A DNA stretch of 64,000 nt from Bacteroidales bacterium (GTDB lineage: Bacteria > Bacteroidota > Bacteroidia > Bacteroidales > Marinilabiliaceae), in NCBI GenBank assembly GCA_017417385.1, contig JAFPZF010000054.1, positions 1 through 64,000 of the forward strand. The letters run 5' to 3'. Both the position numbers and the translations under genes were made by a program. The notes under the pieces are model-generated. The model was not told where the DNA came from. It saw nothing but the letters and a program-made list of their open reading frames with translations, and ran no database searches. Shown piece after piece: positions 36,668 to 43,842 of this stretch. The number at the start of each line of letters is the position of its first letter. Within the stretch, counting starts at the first letter, position 1.

Positions 36668-37674
36668 TGCAGACAAGACACACACACAAATACGCGACAG
36701 CGCTCACTATCACCACAAACGTACTGTTCCTCCTGCTCGTCTCGTATCTATACTTTTCGACAGGAGACAACGGACTGACGCTGAGCCAATTACTAGGGAG
36801 TGACAGCATATCGGACGTACAGCGAGTCATAGCGATAGAGATACGACTTCCGCGCCTACTAGCAGCCGTTGCCGCTGGAGCAATCCTTGCACATTCGGGA
36901 GTCATCATGCAGTCGCTGTTCAGGAACCCCATGGTCGAGCCATACACCATGGGCATATCAGGTGGAGCGGTCTGTGGCGTAGCGCTCGCGTTCATCCTCG
37001 GACTTGTCGCGGCGTTCGGTTCATGGGCATTAGTATTAGCTGCTGCTGCGGGGGCAGTTCTCTCGGTGCTACTAGTACTCATACTACGTCGGGCAGTAGG
37101 CTTCGACATCAATGCCACACTACTTTGCGGCATCATGATAAGTTTCATAGCATCGGCAGTCACGACAGTGCTCCTCTCGCTCGACACGCACGAGAACATG
37201 ACGCAGGTCGTCGCATGGACAATAGGGTCATTCGACAACGTCAACCCACACTTAGCGAGACCGCTGGCTGTCATATCACTTCTCCTCGTCGTATTATCGC
37301 CATTCATCGGCAACATGCTGAACGTACTCTCGCTTGGCGACGACGAGGCACGAAGCGTCGGACTAGACGTCAACAAAGTGTCGATCACATTCTTCATACT
37401 GTCATCCGTCCTGTCCTCGTTCGTCGTCGCAGTCTCGGGAGTCATAGCCTTTGTCGGGATGGTCGTACCGCATATCGCAACATATTTCTATGGGTCGGAC
37501 AGGAGGATAACACTCTCTGGGGCGGCACTTCTCGGGGCGCTAATCCTCTCGGCGACAGACCTCCTGGCTAAGACAATCATAGCCCCAAGAGAGCTACCTG
37601 TCGGCGCACTCACCGCAGTAGTAGGCGGCATCTGTTTCATAATACTGGCAGTAAGATGGAGAAAGATGGAATAG
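36667..37674 (+). CDS. FecCD-family ABC transporter permease
   Basis: A 335-residue inner-membrane permease with about ten transmembrane spans. The start is the ATG at 36667 that overlaps the preceding TGA; a longer frame upstream lies inside the binding-protein gene. Family motifs are EIRLPRLLAAVAAGAILAHSG, QSLFRNPMVEPYTMGISGGA, LGDDEARSVGLDVNK and GVIAFVGMVVPHIA. It partners the adjacent binding protein and ATPase for uptake of a metal chelate or cobalamin. Confidence 0.92.
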   Translation: MQTRHTHKYATALTITTNVLFLLLVSYLYFSTGDNGLTLSQLLGSDSISDVQRVIAIEIRLPRLLAAVAAGAILAHSGVIMQSLFRNPMVEPYTMGISGGAVCGVALAFILGLVAAFGSWALVLAAAAGAVLSVLLVLILRRAVGFDINATLLCGIMISFIASAVTTVLLSLDTHENMTQVVAWTIGSFDNVNPHLARPLAVISLLLVVLSPFIGNMLNVLSLGDDEARSVGLDVNKVSITFFILSSVLSSFVVAVSGVIAFVGMVVPHIATYFYGSDRRITLSGAALLGALILSATDLLAKTIIAPRELPVGALTAVVGGICFIILAVRWRKME

Positions 37675-38441
37675 CATTGAACGCGACAGGGTGGTCGGCA
37701 GGCTTCGTCAAGGGAGAATGGATAGTGAACGACATCACACTGACCGTCCCCAAGGGGAAGCTAGTAGCGATTCTCGGACCCAATGGGGCAGGAAAGACGA
37801 CCCTGCTGAAGAGCATCGCACTCCAGACAAAGTATCATACCGGCGACCTCACAATAGACTCGACAGACATAGGAGGTCTGTCAGTGGCAGAGCGCTCAAA
37901 GTACGTCGCATACGTGGCTAGTGGGGCTGGGCGATGCGACATGACAGTCCTCAGCTACGTACTGACAGGGAGGACAGCATACCGGTCACTGTTCGCACTC
38001 AACGAAACAGACGAAAACAAAGCACTGGCACTAAAAGCCATCGAGTCCACAAACATCACAGCGCTGAGACACCGTAAGATGTCGACGTTGAGCGACGGAC
38101 AAATGCAGTTGGCTGTTGCGGCTCGGGCATTGGCGCAGAGTCCACGTCTACTCCTTCTCGACGAACCCACATCGAATCTCGACCTGAAAAACCAGCAGGA
38201 GCTGCTAAGCATCCTGCATAGGATGACAAGGCAGACAAACATGTCGGTCATAATGATACTACACGACATAAACCTGGCGGCAGTCTGGGCCGACATGTGT
38301 GCAGTAATCAGAGACGGGAGAATTGTCTCATTTGGGGAGACAGAGACAGTCCTCGCCGAGGAGACGCTAGAAAAAGCCTTTGGAATACCATTCCATAGCT
38401 TTTATGACGAATACCACCACAAAAAAATATTCATATCTTGA
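37656..38441 (+). CDS. ABC transporter ATP-binding protein (FecE/BtuD-like)
   Basis: The 261-residue ATPase of the importer, overlapping the permease by 19 bases. Walker A is GPNGAGKTT (residues 41-49), Walker B LLLLDEPTSNLD, the H-loop is in MILHDINLA. The signature reads LSDGQ rather than the common LSGGQ, a tolerated variant seen in this family. The short C-terminal extension HSFYDEYHHKKIF is His-rich in appearance. The operon ends here, followed by an A/T-rich intergenic region with a new promoter. Confidence 0.92.
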   Translation: MEKDGIALNATGWSAGFVKGEWIVNDITLTVPKGKLVAILGPNGAGKTTLLKSIALQTKYHTGDLTIDSTDIGGLSVAERSKYVAYVASGAGRCDMTVLSYVLTGRTAYRSLFALNETDENKALALKAIESTNITALRHRKMSTLSDGQMQLAVAARALAQSPRLLLLDEPTSNLDLKNQQELLSILHRMTRQTNMSVIMILHDINLAAVWADMCAVIRDGRIVSFGETETVLAEETLEKAFGIPFHSFYDEYHHKKIFIS

Positions 38442-38471
38442 ATTTCGCTTTTATAATAAAGTTAAAAGAAG

Positions 38472-38479
38472 TAATTTTG
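38472..38479 (+). promoter_or_regulatory. Promoter -7 box for the TPR-ribH operon
   Basis: TAATTTTG matches the -7 consensus in a very A/T-rich gap, 37 bp before the ATG at 38517. Confidence 0.55.
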
Positions 38480-38516
38480 CGAAGAATTTAAGATACAAGA
38501 AGACTAGAGACAGAAT

Positions 38517-39212
38517 ATGTCAAAGAAGGAAATCTTAGAGAAGCAGCAGGACGCTGCTATCGATCAGAGCATGCAGAACGCCGAGTTGGCGCTCAGCCGT
38601 ACGGAGCAGTTTTTTGAGGACAACCAGAAGCCGATCCTTATAGGGTTCTTCGCAGTCCTCGTGTTAGCCCTTGCCGGCTGGTTCTACAAGACACAGTACT
38701 ACGAGCCTCTTACAAAGGAAGCTCAGGACGAGATGTTCAACGCCCAGTACTATTTTGAAGCAGACAGTTTCAAGCTCGCCCTCGACGGTGACGGCATGAA
38801 CAGTGGCTTCCTCAAGATCATTGACGAGTACAAGTCGACCCCGGCTGGCAAGCTCGCAAAGTACTACGCTGGCGTATGCTACCTCCGCCTTGGGAACTTC
38901 AACAAGGCCGACGAGATGCTCTCGAGCTTCTCTTCAGACGACGAAATCCTCAACTCGAATGCGGTAGGCCTCTGTGGCGACGCGCAGGTTGAGCTCGGCA
39001 ACCTCGACAAGGCAGTCAGCCTCTATAACAAGGCTGTCGGGATGAACAACAAGTTGACTGCACCTATCTACCTCATGAAGCTCGGCGCAGTATATGAGAA
39101 GCAGGGCAACATGCAGAAGGCAGTCGACGCATACGCTCAGGTCAAGGAGAAATACCCACAGAGCAGCCTCGTCTCGACGGCAACGAAATACCTGGAGTCA
39201 GTCAAGAAATAG
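38517..39212 (+). CDS. Membrane-anchored TPR protein (YfgM-like)
   Basis: A 231-residue protein with a charged N-terminal cytoplasmic segment, one transmembrane helix (PILIGFFAVLVLALAGWFY, about residues 40-58), and a periplasmic TPR region (AKYYAGVCYLRLGNFNKADEML; AVYEKQGNMQKAVDAYAQVKEKYP). This layout resembles YfgM/TPR_21 proteins that work with periplasmic chaperones. In Bacteroidota a gene of this kind commonly sits just before ribH, as here. Confidence 0.85.
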   Translation: MSKKEILEKQQDAAIDQSMQNAELALSRTEQFFEDNQKPILIGFFAVLVLALAGWFYKTQYYEPLTKEAQDEMFNAQYYFEADSFKLALDGDGMNSGFLKIIDEYKSTPAGKLAKYYAGVCYLRLGNFNKADEMLSSFSSDDEILNSNAVGLCGDAQVELGNLDKAVSLYNKAVGMNNKLTAPIYLMKLGAVYEKQGNMQKAVDAYAQVKEKYPQSSLVSTATKYLESVKK

Positions 39213-39353
39213 TGAATTTGACCTCCGCACATCTTGTGTACAGAGCGGAATAAATACACTCTTTCATACTAAGATATGAGGTGCGTGGGGATCAGAAATG
39301 ATACCTTCGCACTTCTTATATTTCCACTTCTCTCAAAAAAACACCTACGACAG

Positions 39354-39839
39354 ATGGCAAGCAGTCTAAAGAACCTATCCGAATACAATCCGAAGACAAT
39401 ACCGAGCGCATCGAGCATGCGTTTCGGCATCGTAGTCTCCGAGTGGAACGATGACATCACGAGTCCAATGCTCATTGGGGCAGTTGACACACTACTCGTC
39501 CATGGCGCAAAGAGAGAGAACATCTTCATCGCACATGTGCCAGGTAGCTTCGAACTGGTAGCAGGGGCTAAACTGCTCATGAAACAGCACTCGCCGGATA
39601 GCATCATCTGCCTGGGCAGCGTCATACGTGGAGACACTCCGCACTTCGACTACGTCTGCATGGGAGCCACAAACGGTATCGCAGCACTCAATGCGAACTA
39701 TGACGTCCCGTTCATCTTCGGACTGTTGACAACCGACAACAAGGAGCAGGCACTCGAGCGTTGTGGCGGTAAATATGGCAACAAGGGCATCGAGTGTGCC
39801 ATAACTGCCATCAAGATGGTCGCACTGAAGCAACAGTAG
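39354..39839 (+). CDS. ribH: 6,7-dimethyl-8-ribityllumazine synthase
   Basis: The penultimate enzyme of riboflavin synthesis. It joins 5-amino-6-ribitylaminouracil and 3,4-dihydroxybutanone phosphate and forms an icosahedral or pentameric shell. The start is set at 39354 ([11 protein letters not shown]), giving 161 residues, the family's normal length; an upstream in-frame ATG at 39276 adds 26 residues without homology. Motifs: [37 protein letters not shown] with the catalytic His, and [15 protein letters not shown]. No FMN riboswitch is visible upstream. Confidence 0.95.
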   Translation: MASSLKNLSEYNPKTIPSASSMRFGIVVSEWNDDITSPMLIGAVDTLLVHGAKRENIFIAHVPGSFELVAGAKLLMKQHSPDSIICLGSVIRGDTPHFDYVCMGATNGIAALNANYDVPFIFGLLTTDNKEQALERCGGKYGNKGIECAITAIKMVALKQQ

Positions 39840-39846
39840 CTGAAGG

Positions 39847-40653
39847 ATGAAGAAGGATGCTATAATCGACTTGATAGTCAGCGACCTCAATGAGATGAAA
39901 ACACTCATTGAGACATTCCGCGAGCCGGAAAGGATAGCTGCGGCCTTCATAGACCTACTCGAGCAGAAGAATGCAAGCATAGGACGCGAAGTCAAACTCC
40001 TCAACTACTGGGCGACAGAACGCTCACTCAATCTCAACGAAGGATTCACAGAACTCGGCGCAGTAGTAGACGTCAACGCTCCACTCGACACGACTCCAAA
40101 AGTCGAGAGCAGCAAAGAGCCTATTACAAAGCCTGAGACGACACCTCAAACCAAAGAGGCAAAAGAAGATGTCGAAGCGATACGTGTCAACGCCGAGCCA
40201 GAAAGAGTAGAGACACAAGAGCAAAGAGTAGAAGAGAAGAAAACTACTACGGCGACTGCACAGGTAGCTGTCAAGCCAGTCGTGAAGCCAATTGAGAAGC
40301 CTGTCGAAAAGCCGATGCCGAAACCAGCTGAGAGACAAGCAAGCAAGCCGTCGGCCGTTAGTCGTACGACAAGCGAAACCTCGAATAGCTCACACGCATC
40401 GGCTGCTGACATAACCAACTACGGCACACCAGTAGCTGACATCAACAAGGCCATCGGCGTCAACGACCGATTCCTCTACCTACGTGAGCTATTTGCTGGC
40501 GACAAGCTCGCAATGGACCAAACAATACGAGCCGTCAACGAAGCTACAAACTTCGAGCAGGCATATCAGTATATCAAGATGAACTTCCGATGGGATGAGA
40601 GCCAGCCTGTCACGGAAGCATTCCTAAAGGCAGTACACCGTCGATTCCTATGA
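39847..40653 (+). CDS. Conserved Bacteroidales hypothetical protein with low-complexity linker
   Basis: A 268-residue protein with no signal peptide. It has a helical N-terminus (about 1-70; DLIVSDLNEMKTLIE), a Pro/Lys/Glu/Thr/Val-rich linker (about 75-185; VEKPMPKPAERQASKPS), and a conserved C-terminal module beginning DINKAIGVNDRFLYLRELF and ending FRWDESQ...VHRRFL. The C-terminal motif recurs in many Bacteroidales hypothetical proteins. It lies seven bases after ribH and overlaps rsmI by four, so it is translationally coupled to both. No function can be given. Confidence 0.75.
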   Translation: MKKDAIIDLIVSDLNEMKTLIETFREPERIAAAFIDLLEQKNASIGREVKLLNYWATERSLNLNEGFTELGAVVDVNAPLDTTPKVESSKEPITKPETTPQTKEAKEDVEAIRVNAEPERVETQEQRVEEKKTTTATAQVAVKPVVKPIEKPVEKPMPKPAERQASKPSAVSRTTSETSNSSHASAADITNYGTPVADINKAIGVNDRFLYLRELFAGDKLAMDQTIRAVNEATNFEQAYQYIKMNFRWDESQPVTEAFLKAVHRRFL

Positions 40654-41375
40654 GCAAACTCTACGTCGTCCCGACACCTGTCGGCAATATGGGTGACATA
40701 ACACTTCGAGCGCTCGAGGTGCTGAAACGCGTATCCTTTGTCATGGCAGAGGACACCAGGACGACGTCCATTCTCTTCAAGCATTTCGACATCAAAACGC
40801 CTCTGGTGAGCTATCACAAGTTCAACGAACATGGCGTCGTCGACAGATATGCAGACAGGATAGAGACTTGCGCGGAGGCCGCTCTCGTATCAGACGCTGG
40901 CACACCGGCAATATCCGACCCAGGCTACCTCCTTGTCCGATGCTGCATAGATAGAGGGATAGCTGTCGAATGCCTCCCCGGGGCTACGGCACTGATACCA
41001 GCACTTGTCAGCAGCGGTCTGCCAGCCGACAAATTCGCCTTCGAAGGCTTCTTGCCGCAAAAGAAGGGACGAATGACGGCAATCGAAAAGCTGAAGGAGG
41101 AAACTAGGACGATGATCTTATACGAGTCACCATATCGTCTCGTAAAACTCTTGACTCAGCTTTCGGAAGCACTGGGTAGCGAACGCCGAGCATGCGTCTG
41201 TCGAGAGATTAGCAAGATTCACGAGGAGGCTGCTCGAGGAACTCTTGCGGAACTAATAACGACATTCACCGAACGACAGCCGAAAGGCGAAATCGTGGTA
41301 GTTGTCGAAGGCGCAGGAAAGACAGCGACAACCATTCAAGATGTCGACGAAACGGAGGAAGAAGACAACGAATAA
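40650..41375 (+). CDS. rsmI: 16S rRNA (cytidine1402-2'-O)-methyltransferase
   Basis: RsmI methylates the 2'-OH of C1402 in 16S rRNA, in the decoding centre. The tetrapyrrole-methylase fold is clear: LYVVPTPVGNMGDITLRAL, the SAM-binding ALVSDAGTPAISDPG, LPGATALIPALV, FEGFLPQKKGR and MILYESPYRL. Length (241 residues) is slightly short of the E. coli protein, with an acidic tail. The ATG overlaps the preceding stop (ATGA). Confidence 0.95.
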   Translation: MSKLYVVPTPVGNMGDITLRALEVLKRVSFVMAEDTRTTSILFKHFDIKTPLVSYHKFNEHGVVDRYADRIETCAEAALVSDAGTPAISDPGYLLVRCCIDRGIAVECLPGATALIPALVSSGLPADKFAFEGFLPQKKGRMTAIEKLKEETRTMILYESPYRLVKLLTQLSEALGSERRACVCREISKIHEEAARGTLAELITTFTERQPKGEIVVVVEGAGKTATTIQDVDETEEEDNE

Positions 41376-41406
41376 TAAGTAAAACCAAAATAAAACAGAC
41401 AACACA

Positions 41407-42264
41407 ATGAAGAAAGTATTCTTTGCAAGTCTTGCAGTAGCTGCTCTTGCTGCATGTACGAGCTGCAATCAGGATGTGATTGACGCTCAGAAGGCGACAA
41501 TCGACTCTCTCCAGACAGTAGTCGGGAACCGCGACAGCGTCATGAGCATGCTCGCTACGACTATGGCTGACGTCAACCAGAACATCAACCTCATCAAGGA
41601 GCAGGAAGGCATCGTCTCCCTCAATGCAGGCAACGAGAAGACCAAGGATCAGCTCAAGAACGACCTCGACGCTATCCATCAGAGACTCATCGAGAACAAG
41701 CAGAAGGTCGACGAGCTCCAGAAGAAACTGAAGAGCATCAGCGGACAGAACAAGGAATTCAAGAAGGTGATCGAAGTTCTCCAGGCTCAGATTGAGTCTC
41801 AGAACGCTGAGATCGCCAACCTCCAGAAGACTCTCGAGTCTAAGAACATGGAGATTGGATTCCTCAACGACGCCGTCATCAAGCTGTCTTCTAACGTTGA
41901 CTCGCTTGCAACTGTCAACGCCGAGACTCAGAAGAACCTCGACGCTACGACAGACGCACTCAACAAGGCATACTACTTCATCGCCAACAGAAAGAAGCTC
42001 AAGGAGCTCGGTCTCTACACAGGCGGTCTCATCAAGGGCAAGGGCGAGAGCAACCACAGCATGTTTACTGAGGTCGACATCCGCACTGTAACAACGATTG
42101 ACCTGCCTGAGGCTCGCAAGTACAAGCTCATGACGAACCACCCTGAGTCTTCTTACACGATCGACAAGAACGCCAAGAAGCTCACCATCAAGAACAAGGA
42201 CAACTTCTGGAAGTCTTCTAAGGAGCTCATCATCTGCGCTTGGGGTGCAGACGACGAGGATTAG
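41407..42264 (+). CDS. Exported coiled-coil protein, probable lipoprotein
   Basis: A 285-residue protein. The signal MKKVFFASLAVAALAAC has lipobox LAAC, with a second Cys shortly after (TSC). Residues 30-195 are a long coiled coil of heptads rich in Gln, Lys, Glu and Asn (LQKKLKSISGQNKEFKKVIE). A short beta-rich C-terminal domain ends the protein (TIDLPEARKYKLMTNHPESSY; IICAWGADDED). Similar proteins are common in Bacteroidales and have no assigned role. A strong terminator follows. Confidence 0.78.
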   Translation: MKKVFFASLAVAALAACTSCNQDVIDAQKATIDSLQTVVGNRDSVMSMLATTMADVNQNINLIKEQEGIVSLNAGNEKTKDQLKNDLDAIHQRLIENKQKVDELQKKLKSISGQNKEFKKVIEVLQAQIESQNAEIANLQKTLESKNMEIGFLNDAVIKLSSNVDSLATVNAETQKNLDATTDALNKAYYFIANRKKLKELGLYTGGLIKGKGESNHSMFTEVDIRTVTTIDLPEARKYKLMTNHPESSYTIDKNAKKLTIKNKDNFWKSSKELIICAWGADDED

Positions 42265-42290
42265 TATACTGTTCTTTTGTATATAGAGAT

Positions 42291-42334
42291 AGTCCGCTCG
42301 CATGTGCTACTATATAGTCAGCGAGCGGACTTTT
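42291..42334 (+). terminator. Terminator of the TPR-ribH-rsmI-coiled-coil unit
   Basis: AGTCCGCTCGC (42291-42301) pairs with GCGAGCGGACT (42321-42331), followed by a T run. Confidence 0.88.
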
Positions 42335-42348
42335 CAGTTGATACTAGT

Positions 42349-42362
42349 GAAAACGTTTGCAT
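42349..42362. promoter_or_regulatory. AAACGTTTGC operator-like palindrome upstream of DUF4783-nadC
   Basis: GAAAACGTTTGCAT contains the core AAACGTTTGC also present at 5593-5606 upstream of the EIIC-kduI operon. It lies about 85 bp before the DUF4783 start. Shared control is speculative. Confidence 0.25.
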
Positions 42363-42443
42363 TAGACTATGCTATTGGCTTGATTGTTGCATAGACAGAA
42401 GATGGAGTGTGCCACGTATGTACGTGGAGTAAAATGCGATAAG

Positions 42444-42866
42444 ATGAAAAAGAGAGTGAGATACATAGTCAGGCAGATGCTGCTAATGCTGCTGATAGCT
42501 TTTGTCTACACTGTAGACGGTCTCGGTCAGGCTTGGAACTACTCCTTGCCAGTTGACGTAAAACACTCAATTGAGAAAAGCGACGCATCTAAACTCTCGA
42601 CACTTCTTGCTGAAACTGTCGAGATAAGTCTACCTACGGGTAGCGGTATATACGGAAGACGTCAGGCTGAAATGGTCATGGCAGACTACCTCCACCAGCA
42701 TAGAGGAGTCCAGATGACTGTCCAAAGAGAAGAAAAGGCTGAAGGTTCCACAAGAACCATTTCCCTGCTCAACGACTCGAAAGGGCAGATGACTATGACT
42801 ATTCTCTTCATGCAGACTGGCGCTGTAAGCCAAATAAAACAAATCAGAATTGAAAATAGGAAATGA
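42444..42866 (+). CDS. DUF4783 family exported protein
   Basis: A 140-residue exported protein with start at 42444 (MKKRVRYIVRQMLLMLLIAF), which gives a proper signal peptide; the longer frame adds 20 unlikely residues. The domain is a small alpha/beta fold of the NTF2-like type: SIEKSDASKLSTLLAETVEISL, YGRRQAEMVMADYLHQH and ILFMQTGAVSQIKQIRIE. Its stop overlaps the nadC ATG, and DUF4783 next to nadC is a recurrent arrangement in Bacteroidota. Function unknown. Confidence 0.82.
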   Translation: MKKRVRYIVRQMLLMLLIAFVYTVDGLGQAWNYSLPVDVKHSIEKSDASKLSTLLAETVEISLPTGSGIYGRRQAEMVMADYLHQHRGVQMTVQREEKAEGSTRTISLLNDSKGQMTMTILFMQTGAVSQIKQIRIENRK

Positions 42867-43711
42867 TGGACTTTGAAACATATCTGAACGACTTCATCGA
42901 TAGGTGTATCAAGGAGGACATTGGAGATGGTGACCACACATCGCTCTCTTGCATCCCAGCAGATGCCACCGGACGAGCTCAACTGATAATCAAGGAGGAT
43001 GGCGTCCTCGCTGGCGTCGAGGTGGCCAAGAAGGTCTTCGAGCATCTCGACAAGGACTTCAAAGTCGAACAACTTCTCAACGACGGTGCGCGTGTCAAGA
43101 AAGGCGACATAGCTTTCCGTGTCAGCGGCAGGACACAGACTTTGCTCCTCGCTGAAAGACTCGTACTGAACATCATGCAGCACATGAGCGGCATCGCAAC
43201 TCAGACTGCTAAGTACGTGGAGAAACTGAAGGGCCTGAAGACTAACGTCATCGACACGAGAAAGACTACGCCGGGCATGAGGCTCCTCGACAAGATGGCA
43301 GTCAAGATTGGCGGTGGCGGCAACCACAGAATCGGCCTCTTCGACATGATTCTCCTGAAAGACAACCACGTCGACTTCGCCGGAGGTATTGACAAGGCTA
43401 TCCTGAGAGCTAAGGACTATCTGAAGAAGACGGGCAAAGACCTCAAGATTGAGATTGAGGTAAGAAACTTCGACGAACTGGAGCAGGTCTTGAAGGTCGG
43501 CGGCGTAGACAGAATCATGCTCGACAACTTCACCCCCAAGAATACGAGAGAGGCTGTCAAGAGGATTGCTGGAAAGTACGAGACTGAATCAAGCGGCGGT
43601 ATTACGATCGACACCCTCAGAGACTACGCTGAGTGCGGCGTCGACTTCATTTCGGTCGGAGCCCTGACTCATCATGTCGGAAGTCTAGACATGAGCCTGA
43701 AGGCTTACTAA
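42863..43711 (+). CDS. nadC: Nicotinate-nucleotide pyrophosphorylase (carboxylating)
   Basis: The quinolinate phosphoribosyltransferase of NAD synthesis; it converts quinolinate and PRPP to nicotinate mononucleotide. At 282 residues it has the usual length. Motifs: EDIGDGDHTSLSCIP, ERLVLNIMQHMSGIAT, DTRKTTPGMRLLDKMAV, GGGGNHRIGLFDMILLKDNH, EIEVRNFDELEQ, VDRIMLDNF and ESSGGITIDTLRDYAECGVDFISVG. It overlaps DUF4783 by four bases and is closed by a terminator. No nadA or nadB is in the window. Confidence 0.96.
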   Translation: MMDFETYLNDFIDRCIKEDIGDGDHTSLSCIPADATGRAQLIIKEDGVLAGVEVAKKVFEHLDKDFKVEQLLNDGARVKKGDIAFRVSGRTQTLLLAERLVLNIMQHMSGIATQTAKYVEKLKGLKTNVIDTRKTTPGMRLLDKMAVKIGGGGNHRIGLFDMILLKDNHVDFAGGIDKAILRAKDYLKKTGKDLKIEIEVRNFDELEQVLKVGGVDRIMLDNFTPKNTREAVKRIAGKYETESSGGITIDTLRDYAECGVDFISVGALTHHVGSLDMSLKAY

Positions 43712-43739
43712 GTAAGACTAGATAGAAGAAAGATGACGA

Positions 43740-43776
43740 GAAATCCACTGTCAGAAATGGCAGTGGATTTCTTTTT
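43740..43776 (+). terminator. Terminator of nadC
   Basis: GAAATCCACTG (43740-43750) pairs with CAGTGGATTTC (43761-43771), followed by TTTTT. Confidence 0.9.
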
Positions 43777-43813
43777 GAAGGTCGCAAAATCGTTCAGTGT
43801 GAGAGAAAATCTG

Positions 43814-43821
43814 TAATTTTG
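43814..43821 (+). promoter_or_regulatory. Promoter -7 box for the GH2 gene
   Basis: TAATTTTG matches the -7 consensus, 22 bp before the ATG at 43843. Confidence 0.5.
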
Positions 43822-43842
43822 AATAATAATCAATTGTAACGA

